Source of the DNA: Thermoanaerobacterales bacterium
GTDB lineage: Bacteria; Actinomycetota; Acidimicrobiia; Acidimicrobiales; JACDCH01
Assembly (NCBI GenBank): GCA_017577565.1
Contig: PKRH01000003.1
Location: 1-59,117, forward strand
Direction of reading: 5' to 3'
DNA: 59,117 bases
Made by a program: the position numbers and the translations under genes. The notes under the pieces are model-generated. The model saw only the letters and a list, made by a program, of their open reading frames with translations. It was not told the origin of the DNA and did not search any database. Shown here piece by piece: positions 6,576 through 15,241 of this stretch (position 1 is the stretch's first letter; each line of letters starts with the position of its first letter).

Positions 6576-9308
6576 GTGCCCACGTCCCTCGTCATCGTCG
6601 AGTCGCCGGCCAAGGCGCGCACCATCGCGCGCTTCCTCGGCGACGACTTCAGGGTCGAGGCGTCGATCGGTGCCGTCCGCGACCTGGAGCCGAAGGGGCT
6701 GGCGGTCGACGTCGACAACGGGTTCAAGCCCACCTACGTCGTGCCGCCGAGCAAGCGGGACGTGGTGAAGCGCCTGAAGGCCGCGCTGGCCGAGGCCGAC
6801 GAGCTCTACCTCGCCACCGACGAGGACCGCGAGGGGGAGGCCATCGCCTGGCACCTCACGGAGGTGCTCAAGCCGCGGGTCCCCACCAAGCGGATGGTCT
6901 TCCACGAGATCACCCGCCAGGCCATCGAGCAGGCGGTGCAGCGGTCGCGGGACATCGACCACGGCCTGGTCGACGCCCAGGAGGCGCGCCGCATCGTCGA
7001 CCGGCTGTTCGGCTACCCGGTCAGCGAGGTGCTGTGGCGCAAGGTGGCCACCGGCCTGTCCGCCGGTCGGGTGCAGAGCCCCGCCATCCGGCTGGTGGTC
7101 GAGCGGGAGCGCGAGCGCATGGCGTTCGTGCCGGCCGACTACTGGGACCTGCGGGCGGCCTTCGCCACCGACCCGGCCTTCACCGCCGTGCTCGTCCGGC
7201 TGGACGGCGACCGGGTCGCCACCGGCAAGGACTTCGACAACCAAGGCCGGGTGCACCGGGACGGGGTGACCGTCGTCGACGAGCGGGCCGCCCGGGCGCT
7301 GGTCGAGGCGCTGGACGGCGCGCCGTTCACCGTCACCGCCGTCGAGGAGAAGCCCTACCGCAGCTCGCCGAAGCCGCCGTTCATCACCTCGACCCTCCAG
7401 CAGGAGGGCGGGCGCAAGCTCGGCATGACCTCGCGCCAGGTGATGAGCACGGCCCAGAGCCTCTACGAGAAGGGCTACATCACCTACATGCGCACCGACT
7501 CGGTGACGCTGTCCGAGGAGGCCCTCTCCGCCGCCCGGACCCAGGCGCGCGAGCTCTACGGCGACCGGTACCTGCCCGACGCCCCCCGGGTCTACCGGGG
7601 CAAGGTCAAGAACGCGCAGGAGGCGCACGAGGCCATCCGGCCCGCCGGCGACCGGTGGCGCACACCCGAGCAGCTCGCCGGCGAGCTCACCGGCCCCGAG
7701 CTGCGGCTCTACGAGCTCATCTGGAAGCGCACGCTGGCCTCGCAGATGGCCGACGCCGTCGGCAAGACCGTGAGCGTGCGCATCGAGGCCCCGGTGGCCC
7801 GCCGGCCCGAGGGGCTCGAGGTGACGACCACCCACTGGTCGGCGTCGGGCCGCACCATCACCTTCCCGGGCTACCTGCGGGTCTACGTCGAGGGCTCCGA
7901 CGACCCCGACGCCGAGCTCGACGACCGCGAGCGCCTGCTGCCCGAGCTCCAGGAGGGCCAGCGCCTGCCCGACCCGGCGATCGAGCCGCAGGGCCACACC
8001 ACCCAGCCCCCGCCCCGCTACACCGAGGCGTCGCTGGTCAAGCGCCTGGAGGAGCTGGGCATCGGCCGGCCCTCGACCTACGCCTCGATCATGCAGACGA
8101 TCCAGGACCGCGGGTACGTCCGCAAGCGGGGCCAGGCGCTGGTGCCGACGTGGTCGGCCTTCGCGGTCGTGCAGCTGCTGGAGGCGCACTTCACGTCCGA
8201 GGTCGACTACTCGTTCACCGCCCGGATGGAGGACCTGCTCGACGAGATCGCCGCCGGGCGGCGCGAGCGGGAGCCGTTCCTGCACGACTTCTGGTTCGGG
8301 CGCAACGGCAACGGCGACGGGGTCACCGGCCTGACCGCCCTCATCGAGGCGGCCATGGCCAACGCCGACCCCGCGCAGGTCAACTCCATCCCCATCGGGA
8401 AGGACCCCGACGGCAACGAGATCGTCGTCCGCAACGGGCGCTACGGCCCCTACGTCAAGCGGGGCGAGGACACGGCGTCGGTGCCCGAGGACCTGGCGCC
8501 CGACGAGCTGACCGTCGAGAAGGCGCTCGAGCTGCTGGCCGCCCCCAAGGGCGACGAGCCGATCGGCCACGACCCGGCGACCGGGCTGCCCGTCTACGCC
8601 AAGTCGGGCCGGTTCGGCCCCTACGTCCAGCTCGGCGACGCCGAGACGCTGCCGGAGGGCGAGAAGCCCCGCACGGCGTCGCTGTTCAAGTCGATGTCGC
8701 TGTCGACGATCACGCTGGAGGACGCCCTCCGGCTGCTCTCCCTGCCCCGCACGGTCGGCACCGACCCCGAGACGGGGGAGGAGATCGTCGCCCTCAACGG
8801 CCGCTACGGCCCCTACCTCAAGCGTGGCAAGGAGACCCGAAGCCTGGCCTCCGAGGAGGAGCTGTTCACCGTCACGCTGGAGGAGGCGCTGCGGCTCTTC
8901 GCCGAGCCCAAGCGGCGGGGGCGGCAGGCCGCCGCGCCCCTGCGAGAGGTCGGCGAGGACCCGGTCACCGGCCGGATGATGGTGATCAAGACCGGCCGCT
9001 ACGGCCCCTACGTCACCGACGGGGAGACCAACGCGTCGCTGCGGGAGCGGGAGGGCGACACGGTCGAGGGCCTGACCGTCGAGCGGGCCGCCGAGCTGCT
9101 GCAGGCCCGGCGCGAGGCCGGCCCGGCGAAGAAGCGGGGCACCCGCAAGAAGGCCGCCGCCAAGAAGACCACCGCGAAGAAGGCGACCGCGAGGTCCACG
9201 AAGAAGGCGACCGCCAAGAAGGCGGCGGCGAAGAAGGCCGCCGCGAAGCGGACGGCGTCGGGCAACGGGCGCTCGCCCGACGCCGACGGCGCCGACGGGT
9301 CGTCCTGA
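6576..9308 (+). CDS. topA: DNA topoisomerase I
   Basis: Type IA topoisomerase, 910 residues, relaxing negative supercoils by single-strand cleavage. The Toprim domain has Glu9 in IVESPAK and the DEDRE cluster at residues 82-86. The catalytic Tyr304 lies in YITYMRTDS. Four C-terminal repeats of the G(R/T)YGPYV type follow, then an Ala/Lys-rich tail (KKAAAKK units) that contacts DNA, as is usual in actinobacterial TopA. The GTG at 6576 is chosen because homology begins at once (PTSLVIVESPAK) and upstream sequence is non-coding. There is no SD; a TACCTT hexamer lies 12 bases before it. The gene is divergent from the iniBAC-like locus and is followed 11 bases later by tmk. Confidence 0.97.
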   Translation: MPTSLVIVESPAKARTIARFLGDDFRVEASIGAVRDLEPKGLAVDVDNGFKPTYVVPPSKRDVVKRLKAALAEADELYLATDEDREGEAIAWHLTEVLKPRVPTKRMVFHEITRQAIEQAVQRSRDIDHGLVDAQEARRIVDRLFGYPVSEVLWRKVATGLSAGRVQSPAIRLVVERERERMAFVPADYWDLRAAFATDPAFTAVLVRLDGDRVATGKDFDNQGRVHRDGVTVVDERAARALVEALDGAPFTVTAVEEKPYRSSPKPPFITSTLQQEGGRKLGMTSRQVMSTAQSLYEKGYITYMRTDSVTLSEEALSAARTQARELYGDRYLPDAPRVYRGKVKNAQEAHEAIRPAGDRWRTPEQLAGELTGPELRLYELIWKRTLASQMADAVGKTVSVRIEAPVARRPEGLEVTTTHWSASGRTITFPGYLRVYVEGSDDPDAELDDRERLLPELQEGQRLPDPAIEPQGHTTQPPPRYTEASLVKRLEELGIGRPSTYASIMQTIQDRGYVRKRGQALVPTWSAFAVVQLLEAHFTSEVDYSFTARMEDLLDEIAAGRREREPFLHDFWFGRNGNGDGVTGLTALIEAAMANADPAQVNSIPIGKDPDGNEIVVRNGRYGPYVKRGEDTASVPEDLAPDELTVEKALELLAAPKGDEPIGHDPATGLPVYAKSGRFGPYVQLGDAETLPEGEKPRTASLFKSMSLSTITLEDALRLLSLPRTVGTDPETGEEIVALNGRYGPYLKRGKETRSLASEEELFTVTLEEALRLFAEPKRRGRQAAAPLREVGEDPVTGRMMVIKTGRYGPYVTDGETNASLREREGDTVEGLTVERAAELLQARREAGPAKKRGTRKKAAAKKTTAKKATARSTKKATAKKAAAKKAAAKRTASGNGRSPDADGADGSS

Positions 9309-9319
9309 GCGCCGGCGCC

Positions 9320-10003
9320 GTGGCTCGCTTCATCGTGTTCGAGGGCGGCGAGGCCACGGGCAAGTCGACCCAGGCGCGGCGCCTGGCCGCCCGGCTGGGG
9401 GCGGTGCACACGCACGAGCCGGGCGGGACCGACGTCGGCGCCGCGCTGCGCGCCCTGCTGCTGGACGTCCGCACGACCGGCCTCGACCCACGGGCCGAGG
9501 CGCTGCTCATGGCCGCCGACCGGGCCCAGCACGTCGCCGAGGTCGTGCGCCCGGCCCTGGCCGCGGGCCGCCACGTGGTCTGCGACCGCTACATCGGCTC
9601 GACCCTCGCCTACCAGGGCTACGGCCGGGGCCTGCCGGTGGACGAGCTGCGCCGCCTGTCGTCCTGGGCCGCCGGCGACCTGTGGCCGGACCTGGTCGTG
9701 CTGCTCGACGTCCCCCGGGAGGTGGCCCGCCGCCGGTCGACGGCCGCCCGGGACCGGATGGAGGCGGCGGGGGAGGAGTTCCACGAGCGGGTGCGGCGCG
9801 GCTACCGGGCGCTGGCGGGGGCCGACCCCCAGCGGTGGGTGACGATCGACGGGACGCCGCCGCCGGACGAGGTCGAGGCGGCCGTGTGGGAGGCGGTGGC
9901 GACCCGCCTCCCGGACCTGGCCCGCGCCGCCGGGCCGGTGCCGGGCGACGGCGCCGGCCCGGGCGGGGCCGGACGGGGGACCGCCGGCGAGGCGCGAGAC
10001 TGA
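9320..10003 (+). CDS. tmk: Thymidylate kinase
   Basis: Phosphorylates dTMP to dTDP. The 227-residue protein has P-loop GGEATGKST (residues 9-17), the DRY motif in CDRYIGSTLAYQGYGRG and an Arg-rich lid (RRRSTAARDRME). The last ~25 residues form a Gly/Ala-rich tail beyond the usual family length. The GTG at 9320 is the only start that keeps the beta strand before the P-loop. It lies 11 bases after topA and five bases before holB, forming a replication operon. Confidence 0.95.
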   Translation: MARFIVFEGGEATGKSTQARRLAARLGAVHTHEPGGTDVGAALRALLLDVRTTGLDPRAEALLMAADRAQHVAEVVRPALAAGRHVVCDRYIGSTLAYQGYGRGLPVDELRRLSSWAAGDLWPDLVVLLDVPREVARRRSTAARDRMEAAGEEFHERVRRGYRALAGADPQRWVTIDGTPPPDEVEAAVWEAVATRLPDLARAAGPVPGDGAGPGGAGRGTAGEARD

Positions 10004-10008
10004 CCGGC

Positions 10009-11118
10009 GTGAGCTCCACGGTGCCGGCCACGGATGCGGGATCCGCCGCGGGCGCGGCGGGGGACGCCGACCCCTGGCGCGACGTCGTCGGCCAGGAGGC
10101 GGCCGTCCGCCAGCTCGCCGCGGCCGCCCGCGACCCGGTGCACGCCTACCTGCTGGTCGGCCCGTCGGGGTCGGGGAAGGTGGCGCTCGCCCGGGGGTTC
10201 GCCGCCGCCGTGCTGGCGGCCGACGCGGACGACCCGGTCGAACGCGAGCGCCACGTGCGCCTGGCGCTGGCGGGGCAGCACCCTGACCTGCGGACCGTCG
10301 AGCCCGAGGGCAACACGTTCCGCAAGAGCGACGCCGAGCGGGTGGTCCGGGCGGCGACGCTGGCGCCGATCGAGGGCCGGCGCAAGGTCGTGGTGGCCGA
10401 CGGGTGCCAGGACATGGAGGACGAGGCGGCCGGCTACCTGCTGAAGACGGTGGAGGAGCCGCCGGCCTCGACGGTGTTCGTGCTGCTGGCGACCGAGCTG
10501 GTGCCCGAGCTGGTGACGATCGCCAGCCGGTGCGTGCGGATCGAGCTGGCGCCGCTCCCCACCGAGCTGGTGGCCGAGCGGCTGGTGGCCGAGGGCGTCG
10601 ACCCCGACCGGGCGGCGACGGCGGCCGCCGCGGCGGGCGGCGACCTCGACCGGGCCCGCACGCTGGCCACCGACGAGCGCCTGGCGCTGCGGCACGCCGC
10701 CTGGCGCGAGGTGCCGTACCGGCTCGACGGCACCGGGCACACCGCGGCCACCGTGGTGGCCGAGCTGCAGTCGATGATCGGCGAGGCGCTGGGGCCGCTG
10801 CAGCAGCGGCAGGCCGCCGAGCTGGCGGCGCTGGAGGAGCAGATCGAGCAGTACGGGCTGCGGGGCTCGGGGCGCCGCGACCTGGAGGCCCGCCACAAGC
10901 GCGAGGTGCGCCGGTTCCGCACGGCCGAGCTGCGCTTCGGGCTGGCGACCCTGGCCGCCACCTACCGGGACGCCATGGCGGCCCACGGCGCCCGGGCCGA
11001 CTGGCTCGACTCGGTGCGCCGCATCGAGGACGCCGCCGTGGCGCTGCAGCGCTACCCGAACGAGACGCTGCTGCTCCAGGCGCTGGTCGCCAACCTGGCG
11101 CCGGTGCCGCGGGCCTGA
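10009..11118 (+). CDS. holB: DNA polymerase III subunit delta' (clamp loader)
   Basis: A 369-residue AAA+ clamp-loader subunit. It begins with PWRDVVGQEAAVRQLAAAA, followed by P-loop GPSGSGKVAL (residues 51-60), in which the usual Ser/Thr after the Lys is Val. The sensor-type segment YLLKTVEEPPASTVFVLLAT is typical of DnaX/HolB proteins. The lack of a normal P-loop Ser/Thr fits delta', which does not need to hydrolyse ATP. A Glu-rich helical C-terminal domain follows. GTG 10009 starts five bases after the tmk stop, the common tmk-holB arrangement. Confidence 0.93.
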   Translation: MSSTVPATDAGSAAGAAGDADPWRDVVGQEAAVRQLAAAARDPVHAYLLVGPSGSGKVALARGFAAAVLAADADDPVERERHVRLALAGQHPDLRTVEPEGNTFRKSDAERVVRAATLAPIEGRRKVVVADGCQDMEDEAAGYLLKTVEEPPASTVFVLLATELVPELVTIASRCVRIELAPLPTELVAERLVAEGVDPDRAATAAAAAGGDLDRARTLATDERLALRHAAWREVPYRLDGTGHTAATVVAELQSMIGEALGPLQQRQAAELAALEEQIEQYGLRGSGRRDLEARHKREVRRFRTAELRFGLATLAATYRDAMAAHGARADWLDSVRRIEDAAVALQRYPNETLLLQALVANLAPVPRA

Positions 11119-11169
11119 CGGCGGCCGAGGCGCCCCCGCCGGGCTTCGTGGGCACCGCCGGCGCGCTGC

Positions 11170-11175
11170 TATCGT
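11170..11175 (+). promoter_or_regulatory. Candidate -10 box of tRNA-Thr(CGT)
   Basis: TATCGT, ten bases before the first base of the tRNA. The other tRNA-Thr gene in this window has the same hexamer at the same distance. Confidence 0.5.
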
Positions 11176-11185
11176 GACTCGCCCC

Positions 11186-11258
11186 GCCCGAGTAGCTCAG
11201 CTGGCAGAGCAACGCACTCGTAATGCGTAGGTCAGGGGTTCGACTCCCCTCTCGGGCT
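11186..11258 (+). tRNA. tRNA-Thr(CGT)
   Basis: A 73-base cloverleaf. Acceptor GCCCGAG pairs with CTCGGGC, the D stem is GCTC/GAGC, anticodon stem ACGCA/TGCGT encloses loop CTCGTAA (anticodon CGT, reading ACG), and the T arm is AGGGG-TTCGACT-CCCCT. The discriminator is U and a full CCA is not encoded. Confidence 0.97.
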
Positions 11259-11323
11259 CACAGGGTGCCCGCCGCTCGACGGCGGGCACCGGCGCGTCCC
11301 GACGGCGGCGGGTGCCGGCATCG

Positions 11324-11903
11324 TCACGTCGAGGACGGCGAGCCCTCGGCGGGGGCCGCCCGCCGGCGGCGTCGGGGAGCGCGGGGCTCGTGGTCCGGGC
11401 GGCTCCGCGGGTCGTACGGCCACCGCCAGACGGACTCGACCTCGTCCCCGGTGCGATCGTCGACGCCATGGGCCTCGAGGTAGGGGCGGAGCCGGTCCAC
11501 GATCTGCTCGAACCTCGCTCCTGCGGCGGCGGTGGCGTTCGCCTTGTAGGTGTAGGGGTCGCCGAGCGGGCAGACCGCGATCACCTTGCCGGGCAGGATG
11601 AAGACGCCGGCTTGGTCCCGACCGATCTCGCCGATCTCGGCCCACGTCCACGACCGGGTTCGCCAGGTGTTGCGGATGGTGATGCCGTCGCCGTCCACCA
11701 CCATCGCCCATCGCAGCGTCCTGACGATCAGCACGGCGACCACGACCAGCACGGTGCGCATCGCCGCTCGGTCCGGTGGGGCCCACCCCATCGCACGACC
11801 CGACGAGGGCCGCGACGCAGAGCAGGAAAGCCACCCAGAGGACCATGGAGGGGATCGCACCCCAGGCTCGGAACACGGTGCGCGGCATCGACGTCCCGTC
11901 CAC
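11324..11903 (-). pseudogene. PH-domain membrane protein, apparently frameshifted
   Basis: Two frames together give one plausible protein. The upstream frame from ATG 11903 encodes MPRTVFRAWGAIPSMVLWVA and a hydrophobic helix ending in CVAALVG, then turns into non-coding-like sequence. The downstream frame encodes a second hydrophobic stretch (MRTVLVVVAVLIVRTLRWAM), then the bacterial PH-like core with ITIRNTWRTRSWTWAEIGEI and a C-terminal Arg/Pro-rich end. Family members usually have two helices and then this core in one frame. Removing one base near 11798 would join them. A shorter intact gene from ATG 11791 (155 aa, one helix) is possible. It may be a real mutation or a sequencing error. 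Function of the family is unknown. Confidence 0.6.
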
Positions 11904-12004
11904 GTCCCCGAGTCTGCTGCAGGATCGGGTTGCGGCGCGGCGGTTCCGGGGGCCGTGGTCCGTGGTGCCCGCTCGGGCCGTCCGGCGGGGACCGCGCAGT
12001 GGCC

Positions 12005-12010
12005 TAGGGT
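12005..12010 (+). promoter_or_regulatory. Leaderless -10 box (HNH gene)
   Basis: TAGGGT ends nine bases before the ATG of the HNH gene. No SD sequence lies between, so the transcript probably starts at or next to the start codon. Confidence 0.5.
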
Positions 12011-12019
12011 GCCTCCCCG

Positions 12020-12676
12020 ATGGGGCACGTGCGGACGGTTGGACGGGTGCTGGCGCGCGTCGTCGGCGCGCTGGTGGTCCTCGGGGTCGCGGCCTGGTGG
12101 CTCCTCGATCCGGGTGCGGGGGACGACGGTTCGGGGTCGGCGGCGGACGCGGACACGGCGGACGCGCCGGCGGACCTCGACCGGCTGGTCGTCGCGCCCG
12201 AGGGCGGGGAGGAGGGCTACGACCGCGAGCTGTTCGAGCACTGGGTCGACGCCGACGGCGACGGCTGCGACACCCGCTGCGAGGTGCTGGAGGAGGAGCG
12301 GCGGACCGACCTCGCCGGGCTCCCCGACGGCGGCTGGCTCTCCCTCTACGACGGCTACACGACCGACGACCCCGGCGAGCTCGACATCGACCACGTCGTC
12401 CCGCTGGCCGAGGCGTGGCGCTCGGGCGCCTCGGACTGGGACGCGGAGCGGCGGGAGGCGTTCGCCAACGACCTGGACGACCCCCGGGCGCTGGTGGCGG
12501 TGACGGCGGCGACCAACCGGGCCAAGGGCGACCGCGACCCGGCCGAGTGGCAGCCGCCGGCCCGGGGCGCCTGGTGCTGGTACGGCGAGGCCTGGGTGGC
12601 CACCAAGCTGCGCTGGGGCCTGACGGCCGACCAGGCCGAGGTCGACGCCCTGCGCAACATGCTGGCCGGCTGCTGA
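12020..12676 (+). CDS. Membrane-anchored HNH endonuclease family protein
   Basis: A 218-residue protein. The N-terminal hydrophobic segment (about residues 10-30, VLARVVGALVVLGVAAWWLL) acts as signal peptide or anchor, and an acidic linker follows. The nuclease part has DADGDGCDTRCEVL, the key DIDHVVPLAEAWRSGA motif with the catalytic His, and AVTAATNRAKGDRDPAEWQP supplying the Asn/Lys of the HNH fold. Members of this DUF1524-related group are usually exported by actinobacteria and are thought to degrade extracellular DNA; the substrate here is inferred. The two Cys near residues 80 could form a disulphide. A strong hairpin follows. Confidence 0.85.
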   Translation: MGHVRTVGRVLARVVGALVVLGVAAWWLLDPGAGDDGSGSAADADTADAPADLDRLVVAPEGGEEGYDRELFEHWVDADGDGCDTRCEVLEEERRTDLAGLPDGGWLSLYDGYTTDDPGELDIDHVVPLAEAWRSGASDWDAERREAFANDLDDPRALVAVTAATNRAKGDRDPAEWQPPARGAWCWYGEAWVATKLRWGLTADQAEVDALRNMLAGC

Positions 12677-12686
12677 GCGCTGTGCG

Positions 12687-12711
12687 GCCCGGGCGGCGGC
12701 TCCGCCCGGGC
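12687..12711. terminator. Hairpin terminator, probably bidirectional
   Basis: A perfect 10-bp stem (GCCCGGGCGG with its complement) and a 5-base loop, ten bases after the HNH gene stop. It lies between two converging genes, so it can serve both strands. Confidence 0.75.
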
Positions 12712-12746
12712 GTCGGCGGTCCGGTCCCGCCGTCAGGCGCTCGGCC

Positions 12747-13553
12747 TCACGGCACCGGGACCTGCACGTCGAACATCTCGATCGAACCCTGCGGGTCGGC
12801 GAAGACGGTCAGCGTCATCGTGCCGCCCTGGGCCACCTGCTCGAACACGTAGGCGACGCTCGTCGTCGCTCCGGGCTGCACCTGCGGCAGCATCGACCCG
12901 CACTGCTGGGTGACCTGCCGGCCGTCAGGCCCGACGTAGGTGGCCGAGCAGTCGTCGACCTCGATGACCTCTCCGCGGTTGTTCGTGACGTCGACGACCA
13001 CGACCAGGTCGCCGCGCGAGGTCAGGTACGAGGTGAGGACCACGACGCTGACGCCCTCCGTTCCGACGCCGGCGGGGTCGCCGGCCCGCAGCCGGTCGTC
13101 GATCGGGCTCCCGTCGGTGCTGAAGGTGACGAGCAGCCCGTCGGCATCGACCTCGAAGGCCCCGAAGACCGTGCAGGTCGGCTCGCCGGCGGCGAGGTCG
13201 TCGTCGCACACCTCGATCTCGTCGTCCCGCACCTCGGTGGTCGACGGCGGGCCGCCACCCCAGTAGCGCGCGGAGGCGAGGTGGTACCGGGCGTAGAGCT
13301 CGGCGGGCGAGCCCGGGGCCGCCAGCTCGGCCATCCGGCCGATGCTCGTGACGGTGCCGGTGGCCAGTGCCTCGACGTACTCCACGGCGGCCTCGGGGAC
13401 GCCGTCGTCCGGCGCCATCGTGCTCGTGGGGAGCCCGCCGCCGCGGATCTCCTCGGTCGTCGCCGTGCCGGACGGGTCGCCGTCGTCCCCGCAGCCCGCC
13501 AGGCCCAGCACGATGGTGAAGGCGGCCGCCGCCGCCAGCGTGGTCCGTGCCAT
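12747..13553 (-). CDS. Putative lipoprotein of unknown function
   Basis: A 268-residue protein starting at ATG 13553, six bases after a GGGAGGT site. The signal peptide ends in a lipobox with Cys21 (VLGLAGC). The middle has a Cys pair (EVCDDD and PTCTVFG). The C-terminal ~100 residues (VVVDVTNNRGEVIEVDDC, then VQPGATTSVAYVFEQ) look like the immunoglobulin-type fold of DUF4352 proteins, in which four Cys may pair. It is expected on the outer face of the membrane. No function is recognised. Confidence 0.75.
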   Translation of the reverse strand: MARTTLAAAAAFTIVLGLAGCGDDGDPSGTATTEEIRGGGLPTSTMAPDDGVPEAAVEYVEALATGTVTSIGRMAELAAPGSPAELYARYHLASARYWGGGPPSTTEVRDDEIEVCDDDLAAGEPTCTVFGAFEVDADGLLVTFSTDGSPIDDRLRAGDPAGVGTEGVSVVVLTSYLTSRGDLVVVVDVTNNRGEVIEVDDCSATYVGPDGRQVTQQCGSMLPQVQPGATTSVAYVFEQVAQGGTMTLTVFADPQGSIEMFDVQVPVP

Positions 13554-13729
13554 CTCGGTACCTCCCGTCCGCCGAGCGGTACGCCGCAGGTGTGACCCGG
13601 CGCGGTGAGAGCGCCCCGCGCGGTCCCGAGCGACCGCCCGCCACATCGCCCCTCGTCGCGGCCGGGGAGGTCGCGTAGCGTGGTCAGCGGTGCCGGCAGG
13701 GCGCCGGCGCCCCAGGTGGCGCGAGTGGC

Positions 13730-14695
13730 ATGAACCGGCGACAGTTCCTGGGGGCGGCCCTGGGAGCCGCCGGGACCGTGGCGACCGGCGTCGGCCTCGG
13801 TGGCTACGTGCTGCCGCTGCTCGCCCGCGAGGACCTCATCCCCGGGCAGCCCCCCGACATCGTCCTCCGGCCCCGGGCCTGGACCACCACCGACGACCGG
13901 GTGTCGTTCGTCGCCATCGGCGACAACGGCAGCGGCGGCCGGCAGGCGATGGCCGTCGCCCGCCAGATGGCCGAGACCTACCAGCGGCGGCCCTACGGCA
14001 ACGTCGTCCTCCTCGGCGACATCTCCTACTACGGCCGCTTCGAGGACCGGTTCACCGACGTCTTCGTCCGTCCCATGGGGCCGCTCCTCGACGCGGGGGT
14101 GAGCTTCGACCTCGCCATCGGCAACCACGACGAGGGCCTCCGCCACAGCGACGAGGCCTTCGAGGAGATCGAGGCCGAGATCCGGCTGCTGCGCACGCCC
14201 GGCCGCTACTACTCCCGGCGGCTCGGCCCCGTCCACCTGTTCCTGCTCGACTCCAGCCGGCCGGGTCTGTTCGGCCCGGGCTCGTCCGACCAGCTGGAGT
14301 GGCTGGACGACACGCTCGCGTCGTCCGACGCGCCGTGGCGCGTCGTGGCCATGCACCACCCGCCGTTCTCCTCCGGGCGCCACGGGTCGACGCCGGGCGC
14401 CCAGGAGCGGCTCGTCCCCATCTTCGAGCGGCACGCCGTCGACCTCGTGCTCGCCGGCCACGACCACGACTACGAGCGCACGGAGCCGCTGGGTGGCGTC
14501 ACCTACGTGGTGAGCGGCGGGGGCTGCAAGCTCACCAAGGTCGGCCGGAGCGACTTCACCGCGTTCGCCGCCTCGATCCTCGAGTTCCTCCACGTCGAGG
14601 TCGACGGCGACCGCCTCGTCGCCCGCTGCGTCCAGCCCGAGGGCCAGGTGCCCGACCGGTTCGAGCTGCGGGCCCGCACCCGGGGGCGACGGTGA
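13730..14695 (+). CDS. Tat-exported metallophosphoesterase
   Basis: A 321-residue calcineurin-type phosphoesterase. The N-terminus MNRRQFLGAALGAAGTVATG is a Tat signal (RRQFL). The metal ligands are in the expected order: GDNGSGG, LGDISYYG, GNHDE, MHHPPFSSG and AGHDHDYER. The pattern GD-GDxxY-GNHD-HxH is that of purple acid phosphatase-like enzymes. It is predicted to be extracytoplasmic; the substrate is unknown. A TAGCGT hexamer lies about 50 bases upstream. Its stop codon overlaps the start of the next gene by four bases. Confidence 0.88.
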   Translation: MNRRQFLGAALGAAGTVATGVGLGGYVLPLLAREDLIPGQPPDIVLRPRAWTTTDDRVSFVAIGDNGSGGRQAMAVARQMAETYQRRPYGNVVLLGDISYYGRFEDRFTDVFVRPMGPLLDAGVSFDLAIGNHDEGLRHSDEAFEEIEAEIRLLRTPGRYYSRRLGPVHLFLLDSSRPGLFGPGSSDQLEWLDDTLASSDAPWRVVAMHHPPFSSGRHGSTPGAQERLVPIFERHAVDLVLAGHDHDYERTEPLGGVTYVVSGGGCKLTKVGRSDFTAFAASILEFLHVEVDGDRLVARCVQPEGQVPDRFELRARTRGRR

Positions 14696-15231
14696 ACCGG
14701 GCCACCGTCGAGCGGGTCGCCGTCGTGCTCTACGGGCTCGTCGACTGGCTGGTCATCATGGCCCCCAGCCTGGCGGTGAAGCTGGCGGCCGACCGGGGCG
14801 GGCTCGGCGACAGCCGCGGCCTCGACCTCGTGATCGCCAGCCTGGTCGTCGCCGTGCCCCACGCGATCGTGGCGGCGACCCGGCTCCGCTACGAGGAGAC
14901 CGCCGCCCGGTCACGGCTCGACGTCTGGATCGCCGCCGTCGACGCGCTCGTCGTCCTGGCGCTGGCGACGACGCTGCTCATCGTCACCGTCCTCGCGCTG
15001 TTCGCCGAGGAGCACGCCGCCCTCGCCAACCGGGGGTTCCCGATCGTCGCCCTCTGGATCGGGCTGCAGCTCGTCGCCGTGGCGCTGGCCGAGGTCACCG
15101 GCCGGGCGGTGTTCCGCTGGCTCGAGCCCGACGCGCCCCCGGCCGGCCGCCGGGGCGCCGGCGGCGGGGACGGCGTCCGGCCGGAGCCTCCCTCGGACCG
15201 CGACGCTCGACAGCCGGCGCGCGGGGCGTGA
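14692..15231 (+). CDS. Four-helix membrane protein of unknown function
   Basis: A 179-residue protein with a GTG start that overlaps the stop of the phosphoesterase gene (GTGA). It has about four hydrophobic segments (near residues 7-27, 40-60, 78-103 and 112-137) and a Pro/Gly/Arg-rich C-terminal tail of ~40 residues. The coupled start suggests it works with the exported phosphoesterase. No family is recognised. Confidence 0.65.
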   Translation: MNRATVERVAVVLYGLVDWLVIMAPSLAVKLAADRGGLGDSRGLDLVIASLVVAVPHAIVAATRLRYEETAARSRLDVWIAAVDALVVLALATTLLIVTVLALFAEEHAALANRGFPIVALWIGLQLVAVALAEVTGRAVFRWLEPDAPPAGRRGAGGGDGVRPEPPSDRDARQPARGA

Positions 15232-15241
15232 ACATCACGGC

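Noticed and set aside
11324..12394. A single long minus-strand frame including the PH domain and sequence opposite the HNH gene
   Set aside because: The part upstream of 11903 is antisense to the HNH gene and lacks coding character; only the PH-containing part is real.
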